56,407 nt of DNA from Reticulitermes lucifugus (Eukaryota > Arthropoda > Insecta > Blattodea > Rhinotermitidae), in assembly GCA_026260175.1 (NCBI GenBank), contig JAKCWW010001773.1, positions 9,522 to 65,928 on the forward strand, in the 5' to 3' direction. The first letter of the stretch is position 1. Every line of letters begins with the position of its first letter. Below, in pieces: positions 49,809 through 56,407 of the stretch. A program made the position numbers and the translations under genes. The notes beneath the pieces were generated by a model. The model was not told the origin of the DNA, ran no database searches, and saw only the letters and a list, made by a program, of their open reading frames with translations.

Positions 49809-51236
49809 CCCACGGCTAGTTCCATTACCACTGAGTATCAGGTCCATCTTTGTATGACATTTCCTGTTAATGGCCCAAGTCATTACATCTCTACATGGAA
49901 AGAAATGGCACACGAAAGCAAGTGGACAAGAGATATATTTCATCAAATTTCAGATGCTGCAAGATGTGTACATGACTTTGCAGTTCTTGGTAGGGTTACT
50001 CGTACAACAGGAAAATGGGTCAGAATGTGTATCCAAGTTGAAGGTCACCACAACAAACACTAACTGACAAAGTAACTCTACAATGTTACGCATGAGTTTT
50101 ATTATTCTTGAAATTCCAACACCCATAGCCAGGGTACACAATTTTCCAAAAATCTACAAGGCATCTCATGAAACATGTTACATGCTGACAATGCACAAAT
50201 ATTGGGCGCCACAGAACAAAATTCGGTCACCCAGAAAACCTGACATCTGGGATTTGTGCACCCCTACCCATAACTCCAGAACTATAAAGAATCATGTCCC
50301 ACTTCATGTGACATTTCTGACTGGGAATGACCTTGGTAATAAGCTCCTGAAATATTGATATGAAGTCCTCAAAAATATATCTAGAGGGAGTGCTTCTTGT
50401 CTAGGTCTAAGGAACCTTGCTCCACAAGACAACACTTTACATGTTTGGAGACAAGCCTACACTCCATAAATTCGTAGTTTATGTCAAACTTGGGTCTTTC
50501 AGTATCATTACTGTAGGTTTCTGCTTCTGCTTGATGGCTCCACCAACAAAACTTTTTTGAGATCTGAGGTTCTCACAGGGGCATTCATATGGATTCATGT
50601 CTTCTAAGATATGATGTCATGTCAACTGATAACCACTTACAGGCATTTCAGAGGAGGCTGCTGCCTCCATCTTCAGAGTCTATGTATGCAGTCTTCTTGG
50701 ACAGCATACATACTAAAAGTCTGAATAGTTTTTTGTCCAATACAGACCCTGCCATATTACTTTACTTACAATTATACAAATACTTCTTCCTTGAGGAAAT
50801 GTAAAATACAGAAACATGACAGAATCTTCCCTTTCCATCTCTTGCACAGCCACTTTTCCTATACATACCATTAACGAACACTGCAGTTCTGATGTGTAGC
50901 TCAAATAAGCCATTTCAACAGCCAAAACATGACAGTGGACTGGTTATCACAGCGATCAAATACAAGAACGGGAGTTAAAAAATTGGGAGATGTGGACAGG
51001 CCAGGCAATAATGCAGCTGCTCACTTCACTGTGTATGTTCAATGACTTGATGCAGCATGTGAAAAAATTCCTCTACACCCACCATGCCAAGCAAGTGTGG
51101 CACTGTTTGTAATAATGTGTTAGTACTATCAGCCTTACCTTGCAAGCCTCTGGACTTCTTCCTTACTCTTAATGCCACCCGTGGGGCTTAATAGCACGCT
51201 CAAGCACTTGAGCAACTGAAGTGGATCGATGCGTGG
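29336..51236 (-). CDS. PPP1R10: PNUTS / PPP1R10 orthologue (protein phosphatase 1 nuclear targeting subunit), partial, four exons
   Basis: Joined coding exons are 51236-51139, 31369-31283, 31073-30886 and 30721-29336 (98, 87, 188 and 1386 nt). They splice in frame to 586 codons plus one base. In order the protein shows an N-terminal IDPLQLLKCL block like vertebrate IDPKELL, then a helical TFIIS-N (LW)-like domain at about residues 30-145 (SLMTKFSKKLVSKC, AAGGWNLIHTWL, KTNNCPKLIKGLSKES, KLLASKLVEQWLRIV), an insect-type VYKITIRDGKQVLAKV block, a long Lys/Ser/Asp/Glu-rich low-complexity linker, and KFRSTGLE at about residues 505-512. The family is nuclear: PNUTS scaffolds PP1 with WDR82 and TOX4 on chromatin and acts in transcription termination and RNA polymerase II CTD dephosphorylation. 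The initiator ATG, the PP1 RVxF motif and the C-terminal RGG/CCCH region were not found, so both ends are missing. All four donors are GTAAGT or GTAAGG and all acceptors are pyrimidine-rich AG. Family identity is certain; the full transcript structure is not. Confidence 0.93.
30886..31073 (-). CDS. PPP1R10: PNUTS coding exon (TFIIS-N-like domain, central part)
   Basis: The acceptor AAATTTCAG and donor GAAA/GTAAGT bound 188 nt. The exon encodes MFMAAGGWNLIHTWLSDAIV, then NWPLIQELLELLLMCPVDVE and RLKTNNCPKLIKGLSKESSN. It aligns with the vertebrate GGYKLLNNWL...[22 protein letters not shown] region. The buried tryptophans and leucines fit the four-helix LW/TFIIS-N fold. It leaves one base (A), which pairs with GT of the next exon to give a serine codon. 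Confidence 0.93.
31283..31369 (-). CDS. PPP1R10: PNUTS coding exon (TFIIS-N-like domain, first part)
   Basis: The acceptor CTCTTTGCAG is followed by CCTTATGACC, and the donor is GGGCAT/GTAAGT. The incoming AG plus the first C makes a serine codon. The exon then reads LMTKFSKKLVSKCIYIQI and LKTTKTDLLG, leaving AT to complete the methionine of the next exon. This matches the [22 protein letters not shown] segment of vertebrate PNUTS in order and length. The upstream intron is 19,769 bp and the downstream intron 209 bp. Confidence 0.92.
32578..33250 (-). mobile_element. LINE 3'-end fragment interrupted by a MITE
   Basis: The left part (32600-32850) has TGGACCCTATCCTGAGGCAG, then TCCAGTCCACATACTTACACC and ATTTTAACCATATCTTATCTG. 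The right part (33166-33250) has TTCTCCAGAGCATTC and CAAACACCCTCAACATTGTTCC. The two halves match consecutive parts of the copy at 21445-21805. The MITE at 32853-33163 splits them. Confidence 0.7.
32853..33163. mobile_element. MITE with TA target-site duplication
   Basis: The terminal inverted repeats contain CCCCGACTTACGT at both ends (32868 onward; reverse complement in 33142-33156). The outer ends are CAAACAGAGAAAGTC and CAGACGGAC. TA flanks the element at 32851-32852 and 33164-33165. The interior is AT-rich (ATAATAATTAATAAT). The TA duplication and termini fit a Tc1/mariner/pogo-type non-autonomous element. Confidence 0.75.
34863..35960 (+). pseudogene. Broken multi-copy insect zinc-finger element ORF
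   Basis: The first piece (34863-34967) begins MSRKCLNQPDSFCYLCGEVT, with a CxxC pair. After an inserted hairpin, the remnant continues at about 35130 (CKSWAPPICCVICIR, then VSTVWRESKKTVPSDFYFCL), 35270-35400 (NLPSALSPIPQ) and 35450-35950 (VGPMKNFVKVMD, FVCPQIRELIND, QFNEVESVAWE, DKWSPSMLADYYCQALKSDA). Several stops and frameshifts separate these blocks. The order and wording match an ORF I know as repeated many times in arthropod genomes. It is probably a mobile element, but its class is unclear to me. The copy is dead. Confidence 0.7.
34965..35125. mobile_element. Hairpin repeat inserted in the zinc-finger pseudogene
   Basis: It begins GAGATCTGCACTCTTCTGGG, the same module as the 4.1-kb foldback. 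It ends with a perfect 23-bp stem (35060-35082 with 35086-35108) and a GAA loop. The exact ends cannot be fixed, because no clean target-site duplication is visible. Confidence 0.6.
36885..36920. repeat. (AGT/AGC)n microsatellite
   Basis: A trinucleotide run of AGT units with an AGC block in the middle. Confidence 0.9.
36965..37255 (+). mobile_element. tRNA-derived SINE
   Basis: The head has TGGCTACAGGCTAGAGG (from 36976; A-box region) and GGTTTGACTCCCGGC (37006-37020; B box). The body includes CTGGCTCTGGGGCCCACC and then GGAACTACACATCCACTCC with CATGGCATGCACAGGGACAAC. Part of the body is also found at 40300-40470. Confidence 0.65.
37750..37915 (-). mobile_element. tRNA-derived SINE
   Basis: On the minus strand the head carries GATAGCGTAGTCAGTATAGTG (A box) and GGGTTAGAATTCC (B box, plus 37851-37863). 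The body ends in a CTCATTCTTACCCTCAGCAC module also found at 2830 and 53470. Confidence 0.7.
38400..38830 (-). mobile_element. LINE 3'-end fragment
   Basis: GAGCAGTTCCTCAGCTATG, ATTTTAATACAATCTTCCCATG, TTGGTTTAATCATCCTAATAA and TTTAGTGATGAGTACAAATTATG follow the order of the copy at 21360-21700. It is diverged. Confidence 0.65.
39010..39145 (+). mobile_element. LINE 3'-end fragment, plus strand
   Basis: GTGTGAAATGGATTCACCTGG, TGCAGGACAGGGTTC and then AACACGGCAATGAACGTC are a degraded form of the LINE C-terminal WIHLAQDRDQW-type block. It has in-frame breaks. Confidence 0.55.
39575..39710 (+). pseudogene. Possible piggyBac-type transposase C-terminal Cys/His remnant
   Basis: One frame reads CPTAKDRETDWKYHQCSEWV and continues CKDHSIKTIQIVCNSC before a stop. 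The C...C..C..H...C..C spacing resembles the C-terminal zinc-binding tail of piggyBac-like transposases. No catalytic domain is recognisable upstream, so this is a tail-only remnant or a chance resemblance. Confidence 0.3.
40265..40470 (+). repeat. SINE-body-like repeat
   Basis: It shares the CCTCCACCCACCATCAAGG / GTGGAGCTATACCTCCACTC / CACAGGAACAACTTTC modules with the SINE body at 37150-37250. No tRNA-like head is visible. Confidence 0.45.
42779..42807. repeat. (AC)n/(GCAC)n microsatellite
   Basis: An AC-rich run with an embedded GCAC tract. Confidence 0.85.
43570..43690 (+). mobile_element. LINE 3'-end fragment, plus strand, very diverged
   Basis: GACATGAACTGGTTTAACTG, GAGTGCCAGGACGGGC and TGAACACAGTAATGG correspond in order to the fragment at 39010-39140 but with many changes. 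Confidence 0.4.
47565..47716. mobile_element. Palindromic MITE (~152 bp)
   Basis: The left half, starting GGGGTAGCAGG and GAGGGAATGC, is mirrored by the right half ending GCATTCCCTCG and CCTGCTACCCC. Pairing continues through AGCAAGAAAC-type blocks almost to the centre. No clear target-site duplication is seen. Confidence 0.7.
48833..48996 (+). mobile_element. LINE reverse-transcriptase C-terminal remnant, second family
   Basis: The frame reads RWKGDVENDIRKMGIVNWRQ, then VAQDGH, a stop, and WRRATREVLILLGLWSHRRR, running into a GGA/AGA tract (48967-48996). The GDVENDxRxMG...WRxxAxDxxxWR pattern is the usual C-terminus of insect endonuclease-reverse transcriptase ORFs. It is broken by one stop. 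Confidence 0.65.
49775..49806. repeat. (TG)n microsatellite
   Basis: About 16 uninterrupted TG units. Confidence 0.95.
51139..51236 (-). CDS. PPP1R10: PNUTS first visible coding exon (N-terminus)
   Basis: The acceptor TTGTTACAG precedes CCACGCATCGATCC, and the exon ends GCAAG before the donor GTAAGG. Translation in phase 0 begins PRIDPLQLLKCLSVLLSPTG and continues GGIKSKEEVQRLA, leaving two bases (AG). It aligns with the extreme N-terminus of PNUTS, where only about five residues precede IDP in the human protein. The initiator codon must therefore sit in an upstream exon that adds only a few residues. I saw no convincing ATG plus donor between here and the right edge, so that exon may lie outside the window. 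Confidence 0.9.
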
Positions 51237-51239
51237 CTG

Positions 51240-53440
51240 TAACAAGAGAACAATGATCAAAATGTCATCAAGAAACACTGCCACATAGAATATAAAGATG
51301 CATTAAACACTGTAATGAATCACATTACCAGAAGATATAAAAGGACTTTTATAATCTTTATATATACAGCATATAAAATGAGTCTTTACAAACACTGTTT
51401 TCACATGCACACAAACTGTATTATATATATAACAAAAAATAATAATAATCTCTTTTAGAAACATTCTCAGGAGTAAATCCTGAACTGCTGACAGGATTCT
51501 TCAGTACTATCTAAAACCATTCCACAAAGGCTCACTAGGACTATCACAATTCTTCATATCAGTGTACAGCAACCTCTTACTGCAGAAGGGCCATCTGAAA
51601 ACCTCCAAATCCTGTACCAGCCGCATACCAATACATAACAGTAAGTCTTATTGTTTCAAAAAAATTTAATTTTACACTAAGAACTTAAAAAATTGAAATA
51701 ACTATTTATTAATCATTGGCAAAAAGTAATGTCAAAACTAATTATAATTTAATTTTCGGCCAATTTTTCAAGAATGAAAGAACGTAAGTGAAAAGCTTGT
51801 CCTTTTGCTTTGTCACTTATATTTTTTAAGAAATACAAGGAATCCCATTCTTAAAATGATGACCGAAATACACCTGCACCAATTCTTACTACAACATAAT
51901 TTCAACCGAAAGAGTAAGGGGAATGGTGGAGCATACCACTCCATATTTTTCTCACTCCTCCCACTATGAAGTTTACCCATACAGTACTCACAAATCCCAT
52001 TATAACTTAAGTATTGTTTACCTAATTTAATTATGTATGCAAAATTCACCAAGTGAAAAAAAGTTGACCATTCTGATTTAGGAGCATACGTTAAATGTGT
52101 TCAAACTCTCTCATGGGTCAGACATAACTTTGGCAGGTCACTGATTTGCATGTTTGAGAAAAAACACAAGATTCTTTTCTCTCTCTGATTCTGGGCAGCT
52201 TGCAGACCATGAATATTCAAGTGTAGGCAATTCAAGAAAAGAAGTACCTTAAAAACCTTGTCAGCACATACAAACTGAACGGAAATTGTTTCCACAACAG
52301 CCCAACTCCAGGAAGTAAGGCATAAAACACATTCACGCCTAAGTGACGAAACTAAAGATAATCCTATGCAGCGTGAGTGGGTGTTCACTGACCTGCCTGT
52401 CAAAAGCACAAATCTTGAAGGCAGGTATGGCAAACTTTCTATCAGGAAGTATTTACTCATATCACTGCAGTATACAGAAAGGGGGGTTTTCCCTCTTATC
52501 AAATGTATGCAGTTTGATTTTCATAGTTTTCTGTTAGGCCTGATGACGGCTCTTTGAGCTAAAACCGGTAGCCTGATTACGTGTCGCAAGTGTATGTGTT
52601 GATTGTGACTGTACTACTGATAAGAGAAAAATATACTTTTGCATGTACATACCAATGGGGATGTCTAATATTAAAAAAAACTTCCAATGCTGCTTTTGGT
52701 GAATGTGTGCCCAGTCCTACCGACACTCAACTAAACAGGCCATTCATTCTCAAGTGATATTCTGCAACAGTGTAAGCTACCACTTCTTCCATAAGATGTC
52801 CCTCTCCAGATCAGATTAAACATGCAGCTACATGATGGCATGTCACCTCACTTTAGTTAACATGTTGTAAATTGGTGCCACGGCAACCATTTGATTGGTA
52901 ATAAAGGTCCAAATACCTGACCACCCTGTTCACCAAACTAGACACCCCTTGATTTCTAGTTGTGGGGATATATCAAGAAACTGGTGCATCAGGAAATTAC
53001 AGACATGAGATTAGCTATTATGGTCCATAGTGGATGGTGCTGCTCTAATATGAAGCAAGCATGAAAGCATATAGCAAGTAACACATACTGTTTTAAGAGG
53101 TCACTTGCAGAAAGCCAATGCAGGAAGTACTTTCAATCTAAGATGCTTAAGTACATGTATCACAATTTATTTAAACATGACTGAAACGATAAGATTACAA
53201 TCCTTTATTTAGCTAAAAATAAGCCAATGAATAACTAACTGAAGTTTGGCAGACATTTTGTGGGACAACCGTACAACAAACTACTAGAAGCAACATCTAT
53301 AAGGATAAAACTGGATAACTATGAAAGAAAATTTTAGAGATGTAGATGGAATGCTGTATTTAATAATGTAGGCCTGCTAGTGATAATATGGGGGCATATA
53401 GTCAAGTTGTTGTTGTCCCTAGGCACCACACCCATTAACA
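51240..53440. other. No gene recognised upstream of the first visible PNUTS exon
   Basis: This CpG-poor stretch should hold the intron before the N-terminal exon, but no 5' exon could be identified. A CCTGATGACGGC...GAGCTAAAAC motif at 52539-52575 resembles the foldback-element motif. Overlapping ORFs around 52101-52557 are unassigned. Confidence 0.5.
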
Positions 53441-53459
53441 TTTGGGGTCAGGAAGTGGA

Positions 53460-53640
53460 GGGTTGGTTCCATGCATTCTTAAACCCAACACCAGACGGAG
53501 TCAAGCAGCTAGCTGTACACTTCAGCATAAACCTCCTGGAAATAAATGGATAAAAAATCAGACGAAACCAAGAACTGCGGTAGCAGCAAGGAGAAAAGTT
53601 CCCCACTCTACCATGAACTCAAACCTGGCCATTCTAATAC
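53460..53640 (-). mobile_element. tRNA-derived SINE, diverged
   Basis: The minus strand carries a B-box-like GGTTTGAGTTC near 53620. The CATTCTTAAACCCAACACC module at 53478 matches the SINE body at 37755. Confidence 0.45.
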
Positions 53641-54073
53641 CTTAACGATACCTACAGAGGCATATATAATGTCACTGTTGAACAAAAAAGAAACGTAACA
53701 CACTAGTCACTTGCATAAAGCACAGTACTTCGCACCCAACCGGCACTCAGATCATATTAAAATAGAACATAACACACTAGTCACCTGTACCCCCAAGGTA
53801 ATATCTACCTTCATGTGCCTAAACAAAACTTCAAAACATCAGAATTCCAAATTTAAAATTGCTCTGTACTGAATTACGTGGGGAAAAATTAATTCAACTG
53901 CTATTACTGCTCATAAATGACAACAGTATGTCGCGACTAGTACAAAACCATCATACAGTATTACACATGCAAACTGGATCGATGTAAACATGGACAGAAA
54001 ATAGAAAGGGAAAAGCAGGGAAGAGAAAATCAAGAAACACAATACCTTGATATACACAAACTATGCTGTACGT
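53641..54073. other. Gene-free stretch
   Basis: A short direct repeat, AACACACTAGTCAC, occurs at 53697 and 53770. Nothing else is recognised. Confidence 0.5.
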
Positions 54074-54074
54074 A

Positions 54075-55690
54075 CAGTAACTCCTCGGTTTACAAGCTTA
54101 ATTCATTCCTCAAAAACTGCTCCTAACGCAAAAACTTGTGAAACAAAAATTAGCTTCCCACTATCTGTCATGTTATAAACTGTTAAGTGGTTCAAAAGCT
54201 CACCAATCTCTCTCCAAACGTATAAAGTTCACGCTACGACACATGCCAGTACATACTGGTCAACTACAGTAATCAAATGGTATTCTTAGACATTAGCCTC
54301 TGCATAAACAAGTTATATACGTTGCATGGAATATGCATAAACATTAAGCATTATTCTTATTAGAAATATATATGTAACACAATTATTTATTACACACGAA
54401 AAAGTAAATTCCTCCATATTGGTGCTAACAACAACTGACTGCCTAACAACAAACTTCCTAAATCCAAATCTGAAGGTCCAGTAGCAGAAATGGATGGCTG
54501 ATGAGATGGAAAAAATGTACTGAGTGTTGTCTGCTTAGCAGTTGCCTTTTTCACCCTTTGAAGTTCATGGAACCAGCTGAGAATGACATCCATTTCCAGT
54601 TTGAAAACAGTGCTTCTCTTGATGTTAGGGTCATTATCTTGCAACATGTTATGTGTTTCTTCACTGCAGCCTGTGGATTTGTACTGAGAACTTTAACTTC
54701 GGATATTTCACAAGTGTCTTCATTTGTTAGCGCACTGCCATGGGAGCTAAAACATCTTCAACATGACCTCTAACAATCTCATCACAACCAGCTTCATTTC
54801 AGATATACACAATCTTATCCTGAATATCTCCAAGAAATTCTTCAAGGCCAGCAAAATTTTTGAGAACAATTCATTCAATCAAGCATACATGCATTGCTGG
54901 GTAATTTTTCCCAGGCTAAGGTAATTTTGATGTTACAGTTCTTCCACAAATGTTTAAGGTTTGTGTCTTCCATCCACACACAACCCTGATAAAACGTATC
55001 ACATCACCAGCTGCAAACAACAGGCATCAGAAGCTGCTGACTGCAGGAGTACGGCGATGCTAGCGGACAAGAAAACAACACAAATATTGAGACTCAATGT
55101 CTTCAATATTCTTTGGATCTCCAGGAGCATTATCCAAAACTAGACGTGCCATGCCAATGGGGCTGTTCTTGGCACAATGTTTTTCTATCTGGGATGAAAT
55201 GTGCTCAACTTAATGCATCTGACAGCTGACCCAAGCCTTCTTGTTCCAATACCAAAACGCTGACAGTTTTAATTTTTGGAATGACCATGCTCGAGGATTT
55301 GCGGATAACAAACAAGGAGTGGCTTTAGCCAAAGGTCACCTTCCAGAATGCTAGCAAAGAGGGAGGAGAGGGGGAGGTTCCATAAATCCTGAGGCTTGTT
55401 CCTCTTCACACCAAATAAATGTATCATAAGGCAGCCCCCCTCCAAATCCCATTTCATGAACACAGAATATTTGTTTAGGTAAATACCCACCCTCCACTAT
55501 CATTATTTTTAAGTCAGCCGGGAATGGTGATGTTGCTTCAAGATCCACACCCACGTCCTCACTACTTTCTTTTATGGTATGTAAATTTACACATCTGTGA
55601 CACACCTTAAAAATCAAATTCTGCACCAACTGTATTTCCTCCATCTTTGGCATTACAAAGTGGCACTAACACTGGTTTATCTCCCAGCAC
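54075..55690 (-). pseudogene. Tigger/pogo-type transposon with decayed DDE transposase
   Basis: The plus strand at 54073 has TA followed by CAGTAACTCCTCGGTTTAC, a pogo/Tigger-like terminus. Read on the minus strand from 55690 down, the remnant shows PADLKIMIVEGGYLPKQIFC and VHEMGFGG (the region around the first catalytic Asp), then GDLWLKPLLVCYP, WKNCNIK, SSHGSALTNEDTCEISEVKV and finally QTTLSTFF near 54520. The blocks are in the normal order for Tigger transposases but are broken by several stops and frameshifts. The opposite terminus was not found; the LINE at 55960 may have replaced it. Dead copy. Confidence 0.8.
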
Positions 55691-55959
55691 TTCAGTGTTC
55701 CCCACTAATCATTAAACCCACGCTTCATACATACATTCATCTATCATCAACATTATACAATCTTAGTGACTGACAGAGTCGTCAAATAAATATATCAAGC
55801 AGTCCTCTTTAAATTACTGAATATGAAGACAACCTCAACTCTAACACCCATTCGACCCAGTTCGATGTACACGTGTACGTCCATGAACAGCTTATCCTAC
55901 AGGCAGTTTTACATGCATGGTATGTTCCTTGCGGCCAGGATCAATATTTAAATACTGCC

Positions 55960-56407
55960 TGGGCAAAACGAATTCAAAAGAGCCATGGACAATGCCAAGA
56001 AGGATATTCTGGAGAGCATATGCGACGAGATCATAGGATTTAAAAAAAAAGGATGTAATGATTTAATGTACATGAAGACAAAGGAACTAGGTGGGAAAGA
56101 AAACCATGGGATTCAAAACATTGGCATCAAAGACTCTCAAGGGAATATAATAATAGATCAGAGACGAGTACTGCAAATTTGGGAGAATTATATCACAGAG
56201 CTCTACGATTGAGCTAATCGACCAAAACACCTAGAAGTACAACCTGAAGCTGAAGTAGAAGAAGACGAGAAAGGCCCTTATATTTTGCAAAGTGAAGTGG
56301 AAAAAGCTATCAAGGAGATGAGGGATAAGAAGGCTACAGGAGATGGATGATGTACCTGGGGATGTACTCAAATTGTTGGGAGAAGATGGTCTCAGACTAA
56401 TGACACA
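55960..56407 (+). pseudogene. LINE ORF2 (endonuclease-to-RT linker), truncated by window edge
   Basis: The frame reads MDNAKKDILESICDEIIGFK, then NIGIKDSQGNIIIDQRRVLQ and IWENYITELYD. It is stopped by TGA at 56210-56212. It then resumes as EKGPYILQSEVEKAIKEMRD and KKATGDG, where a frame shift near 56345 breaks it again before VPGDVLKLLGEDG. This is the segment just upstream of the RT domain in insect non-LTR elements that carry an endonuclease. It continues past the window. Confidence 0.85.

Larger units (their letters stand above)
31370..51138 (-). other. PPP1R10: PNUTS 19.8-kb intron
   Basis: This GT-AG intron sits between the N-terminal exon and the first TFIIS-N exon, and the codon phases on either side match (AG plus C). 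It is low in CpG and AT-rich. It contains repeat debris, listed separately: a LINE fragment with a nested MITE, a broken zinc-finger element with a hairpin insertion, SINEs, further LINE 3' ends, a palindromic element and microsatellites. I recognise no host exon in it. Stretches such as 33.3-34.8, 41.3-43.5, 44-47.5 and 49.1-51.1 kb hold nothing I can identify. Confidence 0.85.

Noticed and set aside
1..56407. CRISPR arrays, operons, phage or plasmid features
   Set aside because: No regularly spaced short repeats, no gene clusters on one strand and no ribosome-binding-site patterns. The sequence is clearly nuclear eukaryotic.

Overview
This is eukaryotic, almost certainly insect, DNA. It has long stretches without genes, GT-AG introns with insect-like donors (GTAAGT, GTAAGG), microsatellites, many degraded non-LTR retrotransposon fragments, tRNA-derived SINEs and foldback elements, and no bacterial gene organisation. 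Several dispersed repeats have translations I associate with cockroach and termite (Blattodea) genomes, and the one clear host gene also resembles its blattodean counterpart. That order-level assignment is inference from remembered repeat families. No species can be named.

The only host gene I can defend is on the minus strand: the insect orthologue of PPP1R10/PNUTS, the nuclear targeting subunit of protein phosphatase 1. Four coding exons are visible (51236-51139, 31369-31283, 31073-30886, 30721-29336). Their phases join perfectly and give 586 codons, which run from the N-terminal IDP motif through the TFIIS-N-like helical domain and a Lys/Ser/Asp/Glu-rich linker to the conserved KFRSTGLE block. 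The initiator exon and the 3' exons (PP1-docking motif, C-terminal RGG/zinc-finger region) were not found. A 19.8-kb intron, packed with transposon debris, separates the first visible exon from the rest.

Layout. 1-25 kb: CpG-rich, gene-poor DNA with at least six copies of one dispersed repeat (called family W here), LINE 3' fragments, SINEs, several large inverted-repeat elements, a 182-bp tandem duplication and one unassigned 93-codon ORF (14089-14370). About 25.4-26.3 kb: CpG frequency falls sharply and stays low to the right end. 29.3-51.2 kb: the PNUTS gene, whose big intron holds a MITE nested inside a LINE fragment, a broken multi-copy zinc-finger element, SINEs and other LINE pieces. 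54-56.4 kb: a decayed Tigger/pogo-type transposase on the minus strand, then the central part of a LINE ORF2 cut by the window edge.

The most interesting signals are (i) the sharp CpG-density boundary, which probably marks a germline-methylated transcription unit, (ii) foldback elements carrying a recurring CTGATGA...GAAAC motif, and (iii) a poly(A) signal about 50 bp inside the intron after the large PNUTS exon, which could end a short isoform lacking the PP1-binding part. I found no convincing new multi-gene system.
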